The translations under genes and the position numbers were made by a program. DNA of 64,000 nt, from positions 2,232,001 to 2,296,000 of the forward strand of contig NZ_CP083691.1 in assembly GCF_020097155.1 (NCBI RefSeq), in the 5' to 3' direction. This stretch comes from Micrococcus porci. GTDB taxonomy: Bacteria; Actinomycetota; Actinomycetes; Actinomycetales; Micrococcaceae. Under the pieces are notes generated by a model. It was not told where the DNA came from. It searched no databases and saw only the letters and a list, made by a program, of their open reading frames with translations. Shown here piece by piece: positions 52,188 through 61,545 of the stretch (positions are counted from its first letter, which is position 1; every line of letters starts with the position of its first letter).

Positions 52188-53182
52188 CGCGCCTCCTCCT
52201 TCCCCTGCCCCTCGGCGGGGGCGAACACCAGGTGCGGGCGGGCCACGTCCCTCCCGGAGCGGCGGCCGTCCTGGAGGAGGGCGACCACGGTGCCGTCGGG
52301 GGTGCGGCCGGCCACGAGGCCATCGGCGGCCTTCCCGGACGCCCCGGCGGCCGCGGCGAGCTCCCCGGAGGGGTCGATCGCCCGGCCGAAGGAGAGCTCC
52401 GCGGCCTCGTGGGCGGTGAGCTCCCGCACCGGGAACAGCCCGGCGGCGGCCGCGGACAGCTCGGTCATGACGAACCGCTCCGCCAGTGCGTCCAGGTCCA
52501 CGGCGTCCTCCACCCGGAACGGCCCGACCGCGGTGCGCCGCAGCGCGGTGAGGTGGCCGCCGGTGTCGAGGGCCTCCCCCAGGTCCCGGGCCAGCGCCCG
52601 GACGTACGTGCCGGACGAGCACCGCACCGTGACGTCCAGGTCCACGGTGCGGCCGCCGTCGAGCCGACGGAAGTCCTCCACCTCGAACGCGTGCACCGTG
52701 ACGGGCCGGGCGTCCAGCTGCACGTCCTCGCCCGCGCGCACGCGGTCGTAGGCGCGGCGGCCGGCCACCTTCACCGCGGACACCGACGACGGCACCTGGA
52801 GGATGTCCCCCGTCAGCGCGGCCACCTGCTCCGCCACCCGCTCCGGCGTGACCGCGTTGGCCAGGCGCGTCTGGACGACCTCACCCTCGGCGTCGTCCGT
52901 GGTGGTCGACTGCCCCAGGCGGATCGTCGCCGTGTACTCCTTGTCCGTCCCCGTGATGGCGGTGAGCAGGCGCGTGGCCTTGTTCACGCCCACCACCAGC
53001 AGGCCCGTGGCCATCGGGTCCAGGGTGCCGGCGTGGCCCACCTTGCGGGTGCCCGCCAGCCGGCGGACCCGCCCGACGACGTCGTGCGAGGTCCATCCGG
53101 CCGGCTTGTCCACGAGGACGACCCCCGACGCCTCCGTGCCGGGGGCGTCAGGGGTCGGTGCGTGTGCGGTGCGCGCGTTCAC
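52184..53182 (-). CDS. truB: tRNA pseudouridine-55 synthase
   Basis: TruB makes pseudouridine 55 in the T-loop of tRNAs. The 332-residue protein has KPAGWTSHDVVGRVRRL and GHAGTLDPMATG with the catalytic Asp56, the RRAYDRVRAGEDV block and a C-terminal domain beyond the core (ELSFGRAIDPSGELAAAAG), as in the mycobacterial enzyme. GTG 53182 lies 12 bp after rbfA; its ribosome binding site GGACTGAGG overlaps the rbfA stop. Downstream it overlaps the small membrane-protein gene. Confidence 0.95.
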   Translation of the reverse strand: MNARTAHAPTPDAPGTEASGVVLVDKPAGWTSHDVVGRVRRLAGTRKVGHAGTLDPMATGLLVVGVNKATRLLTAITGTDKEYTATIRLGQSTTTDDAEGEVVQTRLANAVTPERVAEQVAALTGDILQVPSSVSAVKVAGRRAYDRVRAGEDVQLDARPVTVHAFEVEDFRRLDGGRTVDLDVTVRCSSGTYVRALARDLGEALDTGGHLTALRRTAVGPFRVEDAVDLDALAERFVMTELSAAAAGLFPVRELTAHEAAELSFGRAIDPSGELAAAAGASGKAADGLVAGRTPDGTVVALLQDGRRSGRDVARPHLVFAPAEGQGKEEAR

Positions 53183-53194
53183 GACGGCGGGGCC

Positions 53195-53632
53195 TCAGTC
53201 CTGCTCGTCGTCGTCGCCGGAGGTGCGGTACGGGTCCGCGTCGCCGGCGTACTGGGCGCCCTCGCGGGCCTTCGCCAGCTCGGCGTCCCGCTCCTTCGCG
53301 GCACGCAGCACGTCCTCGAGGTGGGCGGCCGCCTCCGGGACGGTGTCCGCCACGAACTCGAGGGTCGGGACCAGGCGGATGGTGAGCCCGCGGCCCACCT
53401 CACGGCGCAGCACGCCGCGGTTCTCCTGGATGGCCTCCTGGGCCGCAGCCACGACGGCCTCGTCCCCGAGCACCGTGTAGTACACGGTGGCGTGCTGCAG
53501 GTCGTTGGTCACGCGGACCTCCGTCACGGTGACGGGCTCCACGCGCTCGTCCTTCACGGCGCGCCGGAGCGCCTCCGCGACGAGCACCTTGATGCGCTGG
53601 GCCAGGCGGCCTGCGCGGGCCGGATCGGCCAT
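53195..53632 (-). CDS. rbfA: 30S ribosome-binding factor A
   Basis: RbfA binds immature 30S subunits and aids 16S rRNA maturation in cold and normal growth. The 145-residue protein shows ARAGRLAQRIKVLVAEALRR, the EPVTVTEVRVTNDLQHATVYYTVLG KH-like fold with the interrupted Gly, and an acidic C-terminal tail (DDDEQD). The start ATG 53632 follows GAAGGAGAC. The gene lies between infB and truB, the conserved position. A hairpin separates it from infB. Confidence 0.95.
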   Translation of the reverse strand: MADPARAGRLAQRIKVLVAEALRRAVKDERVEPVTVTEVRVTNDLQHATVYYTVLGDEAVVAAAQEAIQENRGVLRREVGRGLTIRLVPTLEFVADTVPEAAAHLEDVLRAAKERDAELAKAREGAQYAGDADPYRTSGDDDEQD

Positions 53633-53660
53633 GTCAGTCTCCTTCCGTGTCCACGGACGG

Positions 53661-53711
53661 ACCGGGAGGGGCGGGGCGCCCTGGAGGGACGCCCCGCCCC
53701 GTCGTCCCGGT
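53661..53711 (-). terminator. Two-part GC hairpin between infB and rbfA
   Basis: An inner 11-bp stem (53668-53678 with 53690-53700) is enclosed by ACCGGGA/TCCCGGT (53661-53667 and 53705-53711), giving a long hairpin that begins at the infB stop codon. It may attenuate read-through into rbfA or protect the infB 3' end. There is no U-run. Confidence 0.5.
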
Positions 53712-56557
53712 CAGACGCGCGGCTTCTCCTGCATCTCGAAGGTCTCGATCACGTCGCCCTCCTTGATGTCGTTGAAGTTGCCCAGGCCGATGCCGCACTC
53801 GTAGCCCTCGCGGACCTCGGTGGCGTCGTCCTTGAAGCGGCGCAGCGACTCGATCTTGAGGTTCTCGGACACCACGGCGCCGTCGCGCACCAGGCGGGCC
53901 TGGGCGTTGCGGCGGATGAGGCCCGAGCGGACCAGGGAGCCGGCGATGGCGCCCCACTTGGAGGAGCGGAACACCTCGCGCACCTCGGCGCTGCCGAGCT
54001 GCACCTCCTCGTACTCCGGCTTCAGCATGCCCTTGAGCGCATTCTCGATGTCGTCGATCGCGTCGTAGATCACGCTGTAGAACCGCATGTCCACGCCCTC
54101 CTTGTCGGCCAGGTCGGCGACCCGCTCGGCGGGACGCACGTTGAAGCCGATGATGATGGCGTTGTCCACGGTGGCCAGGTTGACGTCGTTCTGCGTGATC
54201 GCGCCGACGCCGCGGTGGATGACGCGCAGCTGCACCTCGTCCTCCCCGACCTCGATCTTGAGCAGCGAGTCCTCCAGGGCCTCGACGGCGCCGGAGGCGT
54301 CGCCCTTGATGATGAGGTTGAGGGTGTCCAGCTTGCCCTCGGCCACGGCCTGGTCGAAGTCCTCCAGCGTGATGCGCTTGCGGCGCTTGGCCAGCTGGGC
54401 GTTGCGGTCCGCGGCCTCGCGCTTCTCCGCGATCTGACGCGCGGTGCGCTCGTCGTCGGTGACGAGGAACGAGTCGCCGGCGCGCGGCACGGAGGACAGG
54501 CCGAGGACCTGCACGGGACGCGACGGGGTCGCCTCCTCCACCGGCGTGCCGTTCTCGTCGAACATGGCGCGCACGCGGCCGTGGGCGGAGCCCACCACCA
54601 TGGTGTCGCCCACGCGCAGCGTGCCGGTCTGCACCAGCACGGTCACGACAGCGCCGCGGCCCTTGTCGAGGTTCGCCTCGATGGCGACGCCGCGGGCGGC
54701 CTTGTCCGGGTTGGCGCTCAGCTCGAGGGCGGCGTCCGCGGTGAGCAGGATCGCCTCGAGCAGGTCGTCGATGTGCAGGTTGTTCCGCGCGGAGACGTCC
54801 ACGAACATCGTGTCGCCGCCGTACTCCTCGGGGATCAGCCCGTACTCGGTGAGCTGGCCGCGGATCTTGTCCGGCTGGGCGGAGTCCTTGTCGATCTTGT
54901 TGACCGCCACCACGATCGGCACGCCGGCCGACTGCGCGTGGTTCAGGGCCTCGACCGTCTGCGGCATGACGCCGTCGTCGGCCGCGACCACGAGCACGGC
55001 GATGTCCGTGACCTTGGCACCGCGGGCACGCATGGCGGTGAACGCCTCGTGGCCCGGGGTGTCGATGAAGGTCAGGCGACGCTCGGAGCCCTCGTGCTCC
55101 ACCGGCACCTGGTAGGCGCCGATGTGCTGGGTGATGCCGCCGGCCTCGCCCGCGGTGACGTTCGAGGAGCGGATGGCGTCCAGCAGACGGGTCTTGCCGT
55201 GGTCGACGTGGCCCATGACGGTCACGACGGCCGGGCGCGGCTGCAGGTCGGCCTCGTCCTCGCCGGCCGCCTCGGCCTCGAGGTCGATGTCGAAGGCCTC
55301 GAGCAGCTCCTTGTCCTCGTCCTCCGGGGACACGATCTGCACGACGTAGCCGAGCTCGCCGCCCAGGAGCTGGAAGGTCTCCTCGTCCAGGGACTGGTTG
55401 GCCGAGGCCATCTCGCCCAGGGTGAAGAGCACCTTCACCAGGTCCGCCACGTCCGCGTGGATCTTCTCCGCGAAGTCCGCCAGGGACGCGCCGCGGCGCA
55501 GGCGGACCACGGTGGTGCCGTCGCCCTTGAGGACCTTGACGCCGCCGATCTCGCGGGTGTGCTGCTGCTCGAACTCCTGGCGCTTCGCGCGCTTCGACTT
55601 GCGACCCTTGCGCGCGCCGCCTCCGCGGCCGAATGCGCCCTGCGCATTGCCGCGGCCGCCGCCACGGCCGGCGGGACCGCCGCCGGGACGGCCGGGGCCG
55701 CCGCCGGGACCGCCCGCACCGGGACGGCCTCGGCCGCCGCCCCGTGCCGGGGTGGCGGCAGGGGTGATGTGCTTGGGCATCATGCCCGGGTTCGGGCGGG
55801 GGCCGCCCGGACGGGGACCGCCGGCACCGGCCGCTGCGGGGCGGGGGCCGCCCGGACGGGGGCCGCCGGCGCCCGCCGCCGGACGCGGGCCGCCCGGACG
55901 GGGCGCGCGGTCCTCACGGCCGGAGCGCATGCCCTGGGAGGGCGCGAACGGGTTGTTGCCCGGACGCGGGCCGCCGGAGCGGCCGCCGCCCGGACGCGGC
56001 CCGGCGGAGCCGGCCTTGGACGTGAACGGGTTGTTGCCCGGTCGCGGGGCCGGCTTGGCACCGCCCGGCTTCGGGGCGGACGCGCCCGGCTTGGGCGCGG
56101 AGGCGCCCGGCTTCGGGGCCGGGGCCTGGGGTGCCGGTGCCGCGGGAGCCTTCGGAGCCGCGGGGGCGGACTTCTGGGCCGCCGGGGCCGGAGCGGACGC
56201 GCCCGGCTTCGGGGCGGACCCGCCCGGCTTGGGGGCGGCAGACCCCGGCTGGGGGGCGGCGGAGCCCGGCTTCGGGGCCGACGCACCGGGCGCCGACGCC
56301 GCGGCGGGCTTGGCCGCGGCAGGCGACGGGGCGGACCCGCCGGCCGGCTTCGGGGCGGCGGGGGCCGCCGCGGCGGGCTTCGCGGAGCCCTTCGCTCCGG
56401 CGCCGGGGTAGGCGCCGCGGAGCTTCTTGACCACCGGGGGCTCGATGGTCGAGGAGGCGGAGGAGACGAACTCCCCCAGGTCCTTGAGGGTGCTCAAGGC
56501 CTCCTTCGAGGTGATGCCGAGCTCCTTGGCGAGCTCGTGGACGCGGACCTTTGCCAC
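53711..56557 (-). CDS. infB: Translation initiation factor IF-2
   Basis: IF-2 is the GTPase that places initiator tRNA in the P site. The 948-residue protein has an N-terminal IF2_N domain (1-45), a very long Ala/Pro/Gly-rich disordered region with [14 protein letters not shown] and GGPRPG-like repeats (45-320), the basic [17 protein letters not shown] block, and the conserved G domain with GHVDHGKT (about 449), DTPGHEAF and NKIDK, then domains II-IV. It starts at GTG 56557 behind CAGGAGAA. The length exceeds the E. coli protein, as is normal for actinobacteria. Confidence 0.97.
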   Translation of the reverse strand: MAKVRVHELAKELGITSKEALSTLKDLGEFVSSASSTIEPPVVKKLRGAYPGAGAKGSAKPAAAAPAAPKPAGGSAPSPAAAKPAAASAPGASAPKPGSAAPQPGSAAPKPGGSAPKPGASAPAPAAQKSAPAAPKAPAAPAPQAPAPKPGASAPKPGASAPKPGGAKPAPRPGNNPFTSKAGSAGPRPGGGRSGGPRPGNNPFAPSQGMRSGREDRAPRPGGPRPAAGAGGPRPGGPRPAAAGAGGPRPGGPRPNPGMMPKHITPAATPARGGGRGRPGAGGPGGGPGRPGGGPAGRGGGRGNAQGAFGRGGGARKGRKSKRAKRQEFEQQHTREIGGVKVLKGDGTTVVRLRRGASLADFAEKIHADVADLVKVLFTLGEMASANQSLDEETFQLLGGELGYVVQIVSPEDEDKELLEAFDIDLEAEAAGEDEADLQPRPAVVTVMGHVDHGKTRLLDAIRSSNVTAGEAGGITQHIGAYQVPVEHEGSERRLTFIDTPGHEAFTAMRARGAKVTDIAVLVVAADDGVMPQTVEALNHAQSAGVPIVVAVNKIDKDSAQPDKIRGQLTEYGLIPEEYGGDTMFVDVSARNNLHIDDLLEAILLTADAALELSANPDKAARGVAIEANLDKGRGAVVTVLVQTGTLRVGDTMVVGSAHGRVRAMFDENGTPVEEATPSRPVQVLGLSSVPRAGDSFLVTDDERTARQIAEKREAADRNAQLAKRRKRITLEDFDQAVAEGKLDTLNLIIKGDASGAVEALEDSLLKIEVGEDEVQLRVIHRGVGAITQNDVNLATVDNAIIIGFNVRPAERVADLADKEGVDMRFYSVIYDAIDDIENALKGMLKPEYEEVQLGSAEVREVFRSSKWGAIAGSLVRSGLIRRNAQARLVRDGAVVSENLKIESLRRFKDDATEVREGYECGIGLGNFNDIKEGDVIETFEMQEKPRV

Positions 56558-56742
56558 GGTTCTCCTGTTCTGGCCTCGCGGGCCGCCGGAGCCGTGGGGC
56601 GCCGGTCAGCGCGTCGCGAGACCGTTGACGTATGTCCAGGCCGCCGCGCACGCCTCGGTGGCGCACGCCTCACGGCCTGCCTGATAGCAGGGGGTGAAGT
56701 TCATCGCTGGGCACTCATGCTTCAGTGCTCATCGGGTACGCA

Positions 56743-57042
56743 TCAGATCTCTGACCCGCCTTCATCTGTCGGTCTGGCAGCCGATGCGCGCGTGCCCGCC
56801 TCGAGGCCGTCCGGGTCCACCTGGCCGCGGAAGGCCCGGTGGAACGCACGACGGCGCAGGGCGAGCTGGAGGCACTCCGGGCCGGGGTGCACCCAGGCAC
56901 CGCGTCCGGGGCGGCGGCGAAGGGGATCCCACACGACGGTCGGGGGTGTCGTGCCGGGCTCCAGCGCCACGCGCATCAGCTCTTGCTGGTCCGCCTGCGA
57001 CCGGCATCCGACGCAGGTGCGCACGACCGTCCTCGGGGACAT
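56743..57042 (-). CDS. ylxR: YlxR-family RNA-binding protein (DUF448)
   Basis: A 99-residue member of the YlxR/DUF448 family located between nusA and infB as in most Gram-positive bacteria. TCVGCRSQADQQELMRV near the N-terminus and GRGAWVHPGPECLQLALRRRAFHRAFR are typical and carry basic residues suited to RNA binding. It is thought to bind tRNA or RNase P RNA; this is family knowledge, not visible here. ATG 57042 follows GGAAGGAGGCGC. It lies after the nusA terminator. Confidence 0.9.
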   Translation of the reverse strand: MSPRTVVRTCVGCRSQADQQELMRVALEPGTTPPTVVWDPLRRRPGRGAWVHPGPECLQLALRRRAFHRAFRGQVDPDGLEAGTRASAARPTDEGGSEI

Positions 57043-57128
57043 GCGTGCGCCTCCTTCCGGTGCCGGATCGAAAATGGACCTCACCCATCCTACCGCCTCC
57101 GTCCGGAGTTCTCTCCCGGGGGACGACG

Positions 57129-57160
57129 ACGGGTCCGGACGCGCGCGCGTCCGGACCCGT
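57129..57160 (-). terminator. Perfect 32-bp palindrome after nusA
   Basis: Bases 57129-57144 and 57145-57160 form a perfect, loopless 16-bp inverted repeat 11 bp after the nusA stop. As RNA it would need a small loop opened at the CGCG centre. It probably terminates or pauses RNA polymerase between nusA and ylxR, where NusA itself could sense it. Confidence 0.75.
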
Positions 57161-57171
57161 CCTCGATCCGC

Positions 57172-58224
57172 TCAGGCCTCGGCGCCCGCCTCCGTCGCCG
57201 GGGCCATCTCGGAGGCGGCGTCCGCGCCGGGCTGCTGGGCGGCGTCCGCGCCGGGCTGCTGGGCGGCGTCGCCCACGATGTCGATGCGCCACCCGGTGAG
57301 GCGCGCGGCGAGGCGGGCGTTCTGGCCCTCCTTGCCGATGGCCAGGGAGAGCTGGTGCTGCGGCACCACGGCGCGCGCCGAGTGCTGGTCGGCGTCGAGG
57401 ATCTCCACGGACAGCGCCTGCGCCGGGGAGAGCGCGTGCTTGATCATCTCGGCGGGGTCGTCGGCGTGCTCGACGATGTCGATCTTCTCGCCGCCGAGCT
57501 CGGTCATGACCGCGCGCACACGGGAGCCCATCTCGCCGATGGCCGCGCCCTTGGGGTTCACGCCGGGGCGGGTGGCCTTGACGGCCATCTTGGTCCGGTG
57601 GCCGGCCTCGCGGGCCAGGGCGGTGATCTCCACGGTGCCGTCGGCGATCTCCGGGACCTCGAGCGCGAACAGGCGGCGGACCAGGTTCGGGTGCGAGCGG
57701 GAGAGGGTCACGGACGGGCCCTTGGGGCCGCGCGTCGCGGAGACGATCACGGCGCGGATGCGACGGCCGTGACGGTAGTCCTCGCCCGGCACCTGCTCGG
57801 GCGGCGGCAGGACGGCCTCGAGGCTGCCGAGGTCCACCTGCACCATGTGGCGGTGGCTGCCCTGCTGGATCACGCCGGAGACGAGCTCGCCCTCGCGGTC
57901 CTTGAACTCGCCGAGCACCTTGGCGTCGTCGGCGTCGCGCAGGCGCTGGAAGATGACCTGGCGCGCGGTGGACGCGGCGATCCGGCCGAACCCGTTGGGG
58001 GTGTCGTCGAACTCGCCGACGCAGGTTCCGTCGTCCTCGACCTCCGGCGCCCACACGGTGACGTGGCCCGTCGAGCGGTCCAGCTCCACGCGGGAGCCCT
58101 TGATGGCGCCGGGCGTGCGGTGGTAGGCGATGAGCAGGGCCTGCTCGATGGCCGGCACCAGCCGGTCCAGCGGGATGTCCCGCTCCGCGACCAGCATGCG
58201 CAGCGCGCTCATGTCGATGTCCAA
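57172..58224 (-). CDS. nusA: Transcription termination/antitermination factor NusA
   Basis: NusA binds RNA polymerase and modulates pausing, termination and antitermination. The 350-residue protein has the N-terminal domain (1-110), an S1 domain (EGELVSGVIQQGSHRHMVQVDLGS), KH1 (VTLSRSHPNLVRRLF) and KH2 (QLSLAIGKEGQNARLAARLTG), then an Ala/Gln/Pro tail with an imperfect duplicated AAQQPGAD unit. The C-terminal acidic repeats of enteric NusA are absent, as in other actinobacteria. TTG 58224 is chosen over ATG 58212 because GGAGG ends 6 nt upstream and MDIDMSALR is the conserved beginning. It starts 1 nt after rimP. Confidence 0.95.
   Translation of the reverse strand: MDIDMSALRMLVAERDIPLDRLVPAIEQALLIAYHRTPGAIKGSRVELDRSTGHVTVWAPEVEDDGTCVGEFDDTPNGFGRIAASTARQVIFQRLRDADDAKVLGEFKDREGELVSGVIQQGSHRHMVQVDLGSLEAVLPPPEQVPGEDYRHGRRIRAVIVSATRGPKGPSVTLSRSHPNLVRRLFALEVPEIADGTVEITALAREAGHRTKMAVKATRPGVNPKGAAIGEMGSRVRAVMTELGGEKIDIVEHADDPAEMIKHALSPAQALSVEILDADQHSARAVVPQHQLSLAIGKEGQNARLAARLTGWRIDIVGDAAQQPGADAAQQPGADAASEMAPATEAGAEA
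57217..57264. repeat. Two tandem 24-bp copies in the nusA 3' end
   Basis: Bases 57217-57240 and 57241-57264 are identical and encode two AAQQPGAD units, followed by six bases of a third copy. Such in-frame repeats expand and contract by slippage, so tail length may vary between strains. Confidence 0.85.
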
Positions 58225-58225
58225 C

Positions 58226-58783
58226 TCAGGCCTCCGTCTGCTCTGCCGTCTGCTCCGCCCCGGACTGCTCCGCGGCGGTGGACCACTCTACCTGCACCTG
58301 CCCAGGCCCCAGGCGGGAGAAGTCCACGTGCTCGGCGGGCAGCACCTTCGCCGGCATACCCTTCTTGGCGCCCGGACGGACCACCTCCAGCTCGACGCCG
58401 GACGCCTCCACGCCCAGCACCCGCGCGGTGACCGGCAGGGCGGCGTCGATCGAGACCTCCACCAGCCGGCCGACGTTGCGCAGCCAGTGGCGGGGCCCGG
58501 TCAGCGGCCGGTCCACCCCGGCGGTGGAGACCTCCAGCAGGTACTCACCCGCGCCGACCCCGGGGACCTCGTCGCCGCACGCGTCCAAGGCGTCGGAGAC
58601 CAGCCCCGAGAGCTCGGCGACCTCGTCCAGGCTCAGGCCCTCGGTGCCCTCGAGACGGTCCAGGACGACCTCGACGGTGGGGGCGTCGGCGGCGCCGGCC
58701 ACCCGGACGGACTCCACCACGACGCCGCGGTGGGACACGGCCCCCTCGACGAGTTCGGTCAGGGCGGCGGGGACGGTCTCCAT
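58226..58783 (-). CDS. rimP: Ribosome maturation factor RimP
   Basis: RimP helps early 30S maturation and sits upstream of nusA in most bacteria. The 185-residue protein shows the LDEVAELSGLVSDALDACGDEVPGVGAGEYLLEVSTAGVDRPLTGPRHW core with the conserved SSPG-like S-x-x-G-x-D-R-P-L motif. ATG 58783 follows CGAGGAGCC. The C-terminal tail is acidic and rich in Gln and Glu. Its stop lies 1 nt before the nusA TTG, so the pair is coupled. Confidence 0.93.
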   Translation of the reverse strand: METVPAALTELVEGAVSHRGVVVESVRVAGAADAPTVEVVLDRLEGTEGLSLDEVAELSGLVSDALDACGDEVPGVGAGEYLLEVSTAGVDRPLTGPRHWLRNVGRLVEVSIDAALPVTARVLGVEASGVELEVVRPGAKKGMPAKVLPAEHVDFSRLGPGQVQVEWSTAAEQSGAEQTAEQTEA

Positions 58784-58835
58784 GGGGCTCCTCGGACGGG
58801 TCGGACGACGCGGGCAGGGCCACTGTACGCGGCGC

Positions 58836-59633
58836 TCAGCCGAGGAGCGGGGCGAACACGTCCCAGGCCAGTCGCAGGATCAGCGCGCACACCACCACGA
58901 GGAACACCGTGCGGATGAACCCCGTGCCGCGCGAGATGGCCATCCGCGCGCCCACGTAGCCGCCGGTGAGGTTGGCGGCGCCGAGCAGCAGTCCGAGGCC
59001 CAGCACGACGTGCCCGGCGGGCAGGAAGAAGGCCAGCGCGCCCACGTTGGTGGCGAGGTTCACGATCTTCGCCTTCGCGGACGCCTGCAGGAAGTCGTAG
59101 CCGAGCACCCCCACCAGGCCCAGGATCAGGAAGGTGCCGGTGCCCGGGCCGAGGACGCCGTCGTAGAAGCCGACGACGGCGCCCACCGCCAGCGCCCGCA
59201 GCGCGTGGGCCGTGCCGGCGTGCTTGAGGCCCTGCGTCAGCCCCCACTGCGGGCGCAGCGCCGTCACGAGGGCCACACCGACCAGGGCGACGAGGATCAC
59301 GGGGCGGATCACCGCCGCCGGCAGGACCGTGGCCACCACGGCCCCGCCGAGGCTGCAGAGCAGGGCCACGGCCGCCATGGGCAGGGCCGTGCGCAGGTCG
59401 GGCCGGACCCTCCGCGCGTAGGTGGCCGCGGAGGCGGCCGTGCCGAACACCGAGCCCATCTTGTTCGTCGCCAGCGCCTGCACCGGGCTCAGGCCCGGGA
59501 CCAGGAGCATGACCGGCAGCTGCAGGAGCCCTCCCCCGCCCACGACCGCGTCGATCCAGCCGGCGGAGAAGCCCGCCGCGAGGACGAGCAGCACGATGCC
59601 GACGCTCAGCTCGACCGGTCCGAAGAGTTCCAT
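58836..59633 (-). CDS. TSUP-family (TauE/SafE) permease
   Basis: A 265-residue membrane protein of the TauE/SafE sulfite/sulfonate exporter family. Eight or so helices are visible, with the duplicated motifs GWIDAVVGGGGLLQLPVMLL (about 25-44) and GFYDGVLGPGTGTFLILGLVG (about 155-175), and ATNKMGSVFGTAAS between. The substrate is unknown; sulfite, sulfoacetate or other organic anions are known for homologues. ATG 59633 lies 13 bp after the proS stop, so it may be cotranscribed with proS. Confidence 0.9.
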   Translation of the reverse strand: MELFGPVELSVGIVLLVLAAGFSAGWIDAVVGGGGLLQLPVMLLVPGLSPVQALATNKMGSVFGTAASAATYARRVRPDLRTALPMAAVALLCSLGGAVVATVLPAAVIRPVILVALVGVALVTALRPQWGLTQGLKHAGTAHALRALAVGAVVGFYDGVLGPGTGTFLILGLVGVLGYDFLQASAKAKIVNLATNVGALAFFLPAGHVVLGLGLLLGAANLTGGYVGARMAISRGTGFIRTVFLVVVCALILRLAWDVFAPLLG

Positions 59634-59646
59634 GGGCGGCCGGGTC

Positions 59647-61467
59647 TCAGCCCTGCGGGCGGACCTCCGCGAGGACCTCGTCCACGGCGGAGTCCAGCGC
59701 GATCGCCCGGGAAGCGCCCGTGGCGCGGTCCTTGAGCTCCAGCTCCCCGTCGGCCAGGCCGCGGCCCACCACGACGGCGGTCGGCACGCCGACCAGCTCG
59801 GCGTCCTTGAACTTCACGCCGGGGCTGACCTTGGGGCGGTCGTCGACGATCACGGTGAGACCGCGCTCCTCGAGCCGCGCGGCGAGGTCGAGGGCGGCCT
59901 GCACACCGTCCTCGCCCTTGGTGGCGACGACGACGTGCACGTCCGCCGGGGCGACGGCGCGCGGCCAGACCAGGCCCTTCTCGTCGTGGTAGCGCTCGGC
60001 GATCGCGGCGACGGCGCGGGTGACGCCGATGCCGTAGGAGCCCATGGTCACGACGACCTGCCTGCCGTTCTCGTCCAGGACCTTCAGGTCCAGCGCCTCG
60101 GCGTACTTGCGGCCGAGCTGGAAGATGTGGCCCATCTCCATGCCGCGGCGCGTGTGCAGCGGGCCGGAGCCGTCCGGCGCCGGGTCGCCCTCGCGCACGA
60201 CGGTGGCCTCCACGACGCCGTCCCAGGTGAAGTCAAGGCCGGCGACGAGGCCGAAGGCGTGCTTCTGGTCCGCGTTGGCGCCGGTCATCCATACGGTGCC
60301 CGCGGCGATCCGCGGGTCCACCAGGAAGGGCAGCCCGGAGACCGAGTCCTCGGCTCCGAGAACCGGGGTGCCGTCCGGGCCCGCGCCGGGGCCGATGTAA
60401 CCCTTGACCAGGGACGGGTGCCGCTTCAGGTCCTCGGCGGTGGCGGCCTCCAGGTCCGGCTCGCCGACCAGGCCCAGGGCCGGGCCCACGGACGCCTCGA
60501 GGCGCTTGAGGTCCACCTCGCGGTCGCCCGGCACGGCGACGACGAACTGCCGGCGCTCCCCGCCCTCGACGACGGCGGTGAGCACCACGCACTTGAGGGT
60601 GTCCGCGGCCTCCCACGGGCGGTCCTCGCGCGGGAGGAGCTCATTGGAGACGTCCACGAGCGCGGCGATGGTGGTGGACGCGGGGGTGTCCTTCACCTCG
60701 GCGGCGGGCAGGGCCGCCATGGCCGCCTCGTCCAGCGGGGCGGGGGCCACCGTGGTGACGGCCTCGACGTTGGCCCGGTAGCCGCCGTCGGACTCGACGA
60801 AGGTGTCCTCGCCCACCTCGGTGGGGTGCAGGAACTCCTCGGAGCGGGAGCCGCCCATCGCACCGGAGGTGGCCCGCACCGGCACGACCTCGAGGCCGAG
60901 GCGGTCGAAGATCCGCAGGTAGGCGGCCCGGTGGGCCTCGTACGCGGCGTCCAGGCCGGCGTCGTCCACCGTGAAGGAGTAGGAGTCCTTCATGATGAAC
61001 TCGCGCCCGCGCAGCAGGCCGGCGCGCGGGCGGGCCTCGTCCCGGTACTTCGTCTGGATCTGGTACAGGTACGCGGGCAGGTCCTTGTACGAGGAGTACA
61101 GGTCCTTCACCAGGAGCGTGAACATCTCCTCGTGCGTGGGGGCCAGGAGGTAGTCGTTGCCCCTGCGGTCCTGCAGGCGGAACAGCCCGTCGCCGTACTC
61201 CTCCCAGCGCCCCGTGGCCTCGTAGGGCTCCCTCGGCAGCAGCGCCGGGAAGTGCACCTCCTGGGCGCCGATCGCGTCCATCTCCTCGCGCACGATCTGC
61301 TCCACCTTGGCCAGCACCTTCAGTCCCAGCGGCAGCCAGGTGTAGATGCCGGGGGCGGCACGGCGGATGTAGCCGGCGCGGACCATCAGCTTGTGGCTGG
61401 CCACCTCGGCGTCGGCCGGGTCGTCGCGCAGGGTCCGCAGGAACAGGGTGGACATGCGCAGGGCCAT
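59647..61467 (-). CDS. proS: Prolyl-tRNA synthetase (bacterial type)
   Basis: ProS charges tRNA-Pro. The 606-residue class II synthetase is the bacterial form with an editing INS domain (about 225-405) between motif 2 ([24 protein letters not shown]) and motif 3 ([16 protein letters not shown]). [17 protein letters not shown] marks the dimer interface start. A promoter TAGGAT (61508-61513) is followed by a 5' hairpin and a GAGGAG ribosome binding site before ATG 61467. The gene has the normal position upstream of rimP-nusA in actinobacteria. Confidence 0.97.
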   Translation of the reverse strand: MALRMSTLFLRTLRDDPADAEVASHKLMVRAGYIRRAAPGIYTWLPLGLKVLAKVEQIVREEMDAIGAQEVHFPALLPREPYEATGRWEEYGDGLFRLQDRRGNDYLLAPTHEEMFTLLVKDLYSSYKDLPAYLYQIQTKYRDEARPRAGLLRGREFIMKDSYSFTVDDAGLDAAYEAHRAAYLRIFDRLGLEVVPVRATSGAMGGSRSEEFLHPTEVGEDTFVESDGGYRANVEAVTTVAPAPLDEAAMAALPAAEVKDTPASTTIAALVDVSNELLPREDRPWEAADTLKCVVLTAVVEGGERRQFVVAVPGDREVDLKRLEASVGPALGLVGEPDLEAATAEDLKRHPSLVKGYIGPGAGPDGTPVLGAEDSVSGLPFLVDPRIAAGTVWMTGANADQKHAFGLVAGLDFTWDGVVEATVVREGDPAPDGSGPLHTRRGMEMGHIFQLGRKYAEALDLKVLDENGRQVVVTMGSYGIGVTRAVAAIAERYHDEKGLVWPRAVAPADVHVVVATKGEDGVQAALDLAARLEERGLTVIVDDRPKVSPGVKFKDAELVGVPTAVVVGRGLADGELELKDRATGASRAIALDSAVDEVLAEVRPQG

Positions 61468-61507
61468 GCCGGGACTCCTCAGATGTGGGGCGGGAATGCT
61501 CCCGCCG

Positions 61508-61513
61508 ATCCTA
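61508..61513 (-). promoter_or_regulatory. -10 box TAGGAT of proS with a 5' hairpin
   Basis: TAGGAT on the minus strand is followed at once by GGCGGGAGCATTCCCGCC, a 7-bp hairpin at the likely 5' end of the mRNA. Such 5' hairpins protect messages; no T-box or other riboswitch feature is present. Confidence 0.45.
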
Positions 61514-61545
61514 GCCCGCGCGCCGCCGTGCCCCCGCCGGGGGCC

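Noticed and set aside
52232..57772. Very long open frame on the plus strand opposite truB, rbfA, infB and nusA
   Set aside because: It is antisense to several well-recognised genes. High GC removes stop codons from the complementary frames, and the translation is rich in Gly, Arg, His and Val with no recognisable domains.
61488..61506. Hairpin upstream of proS as a T-box or proline riboswitch
   Set aside because: It is only 7 bp with a four-base loop and lacks the T-box sequence and terminator/antiterminator pair; it is better seen as a 5' stabilising hairpin.
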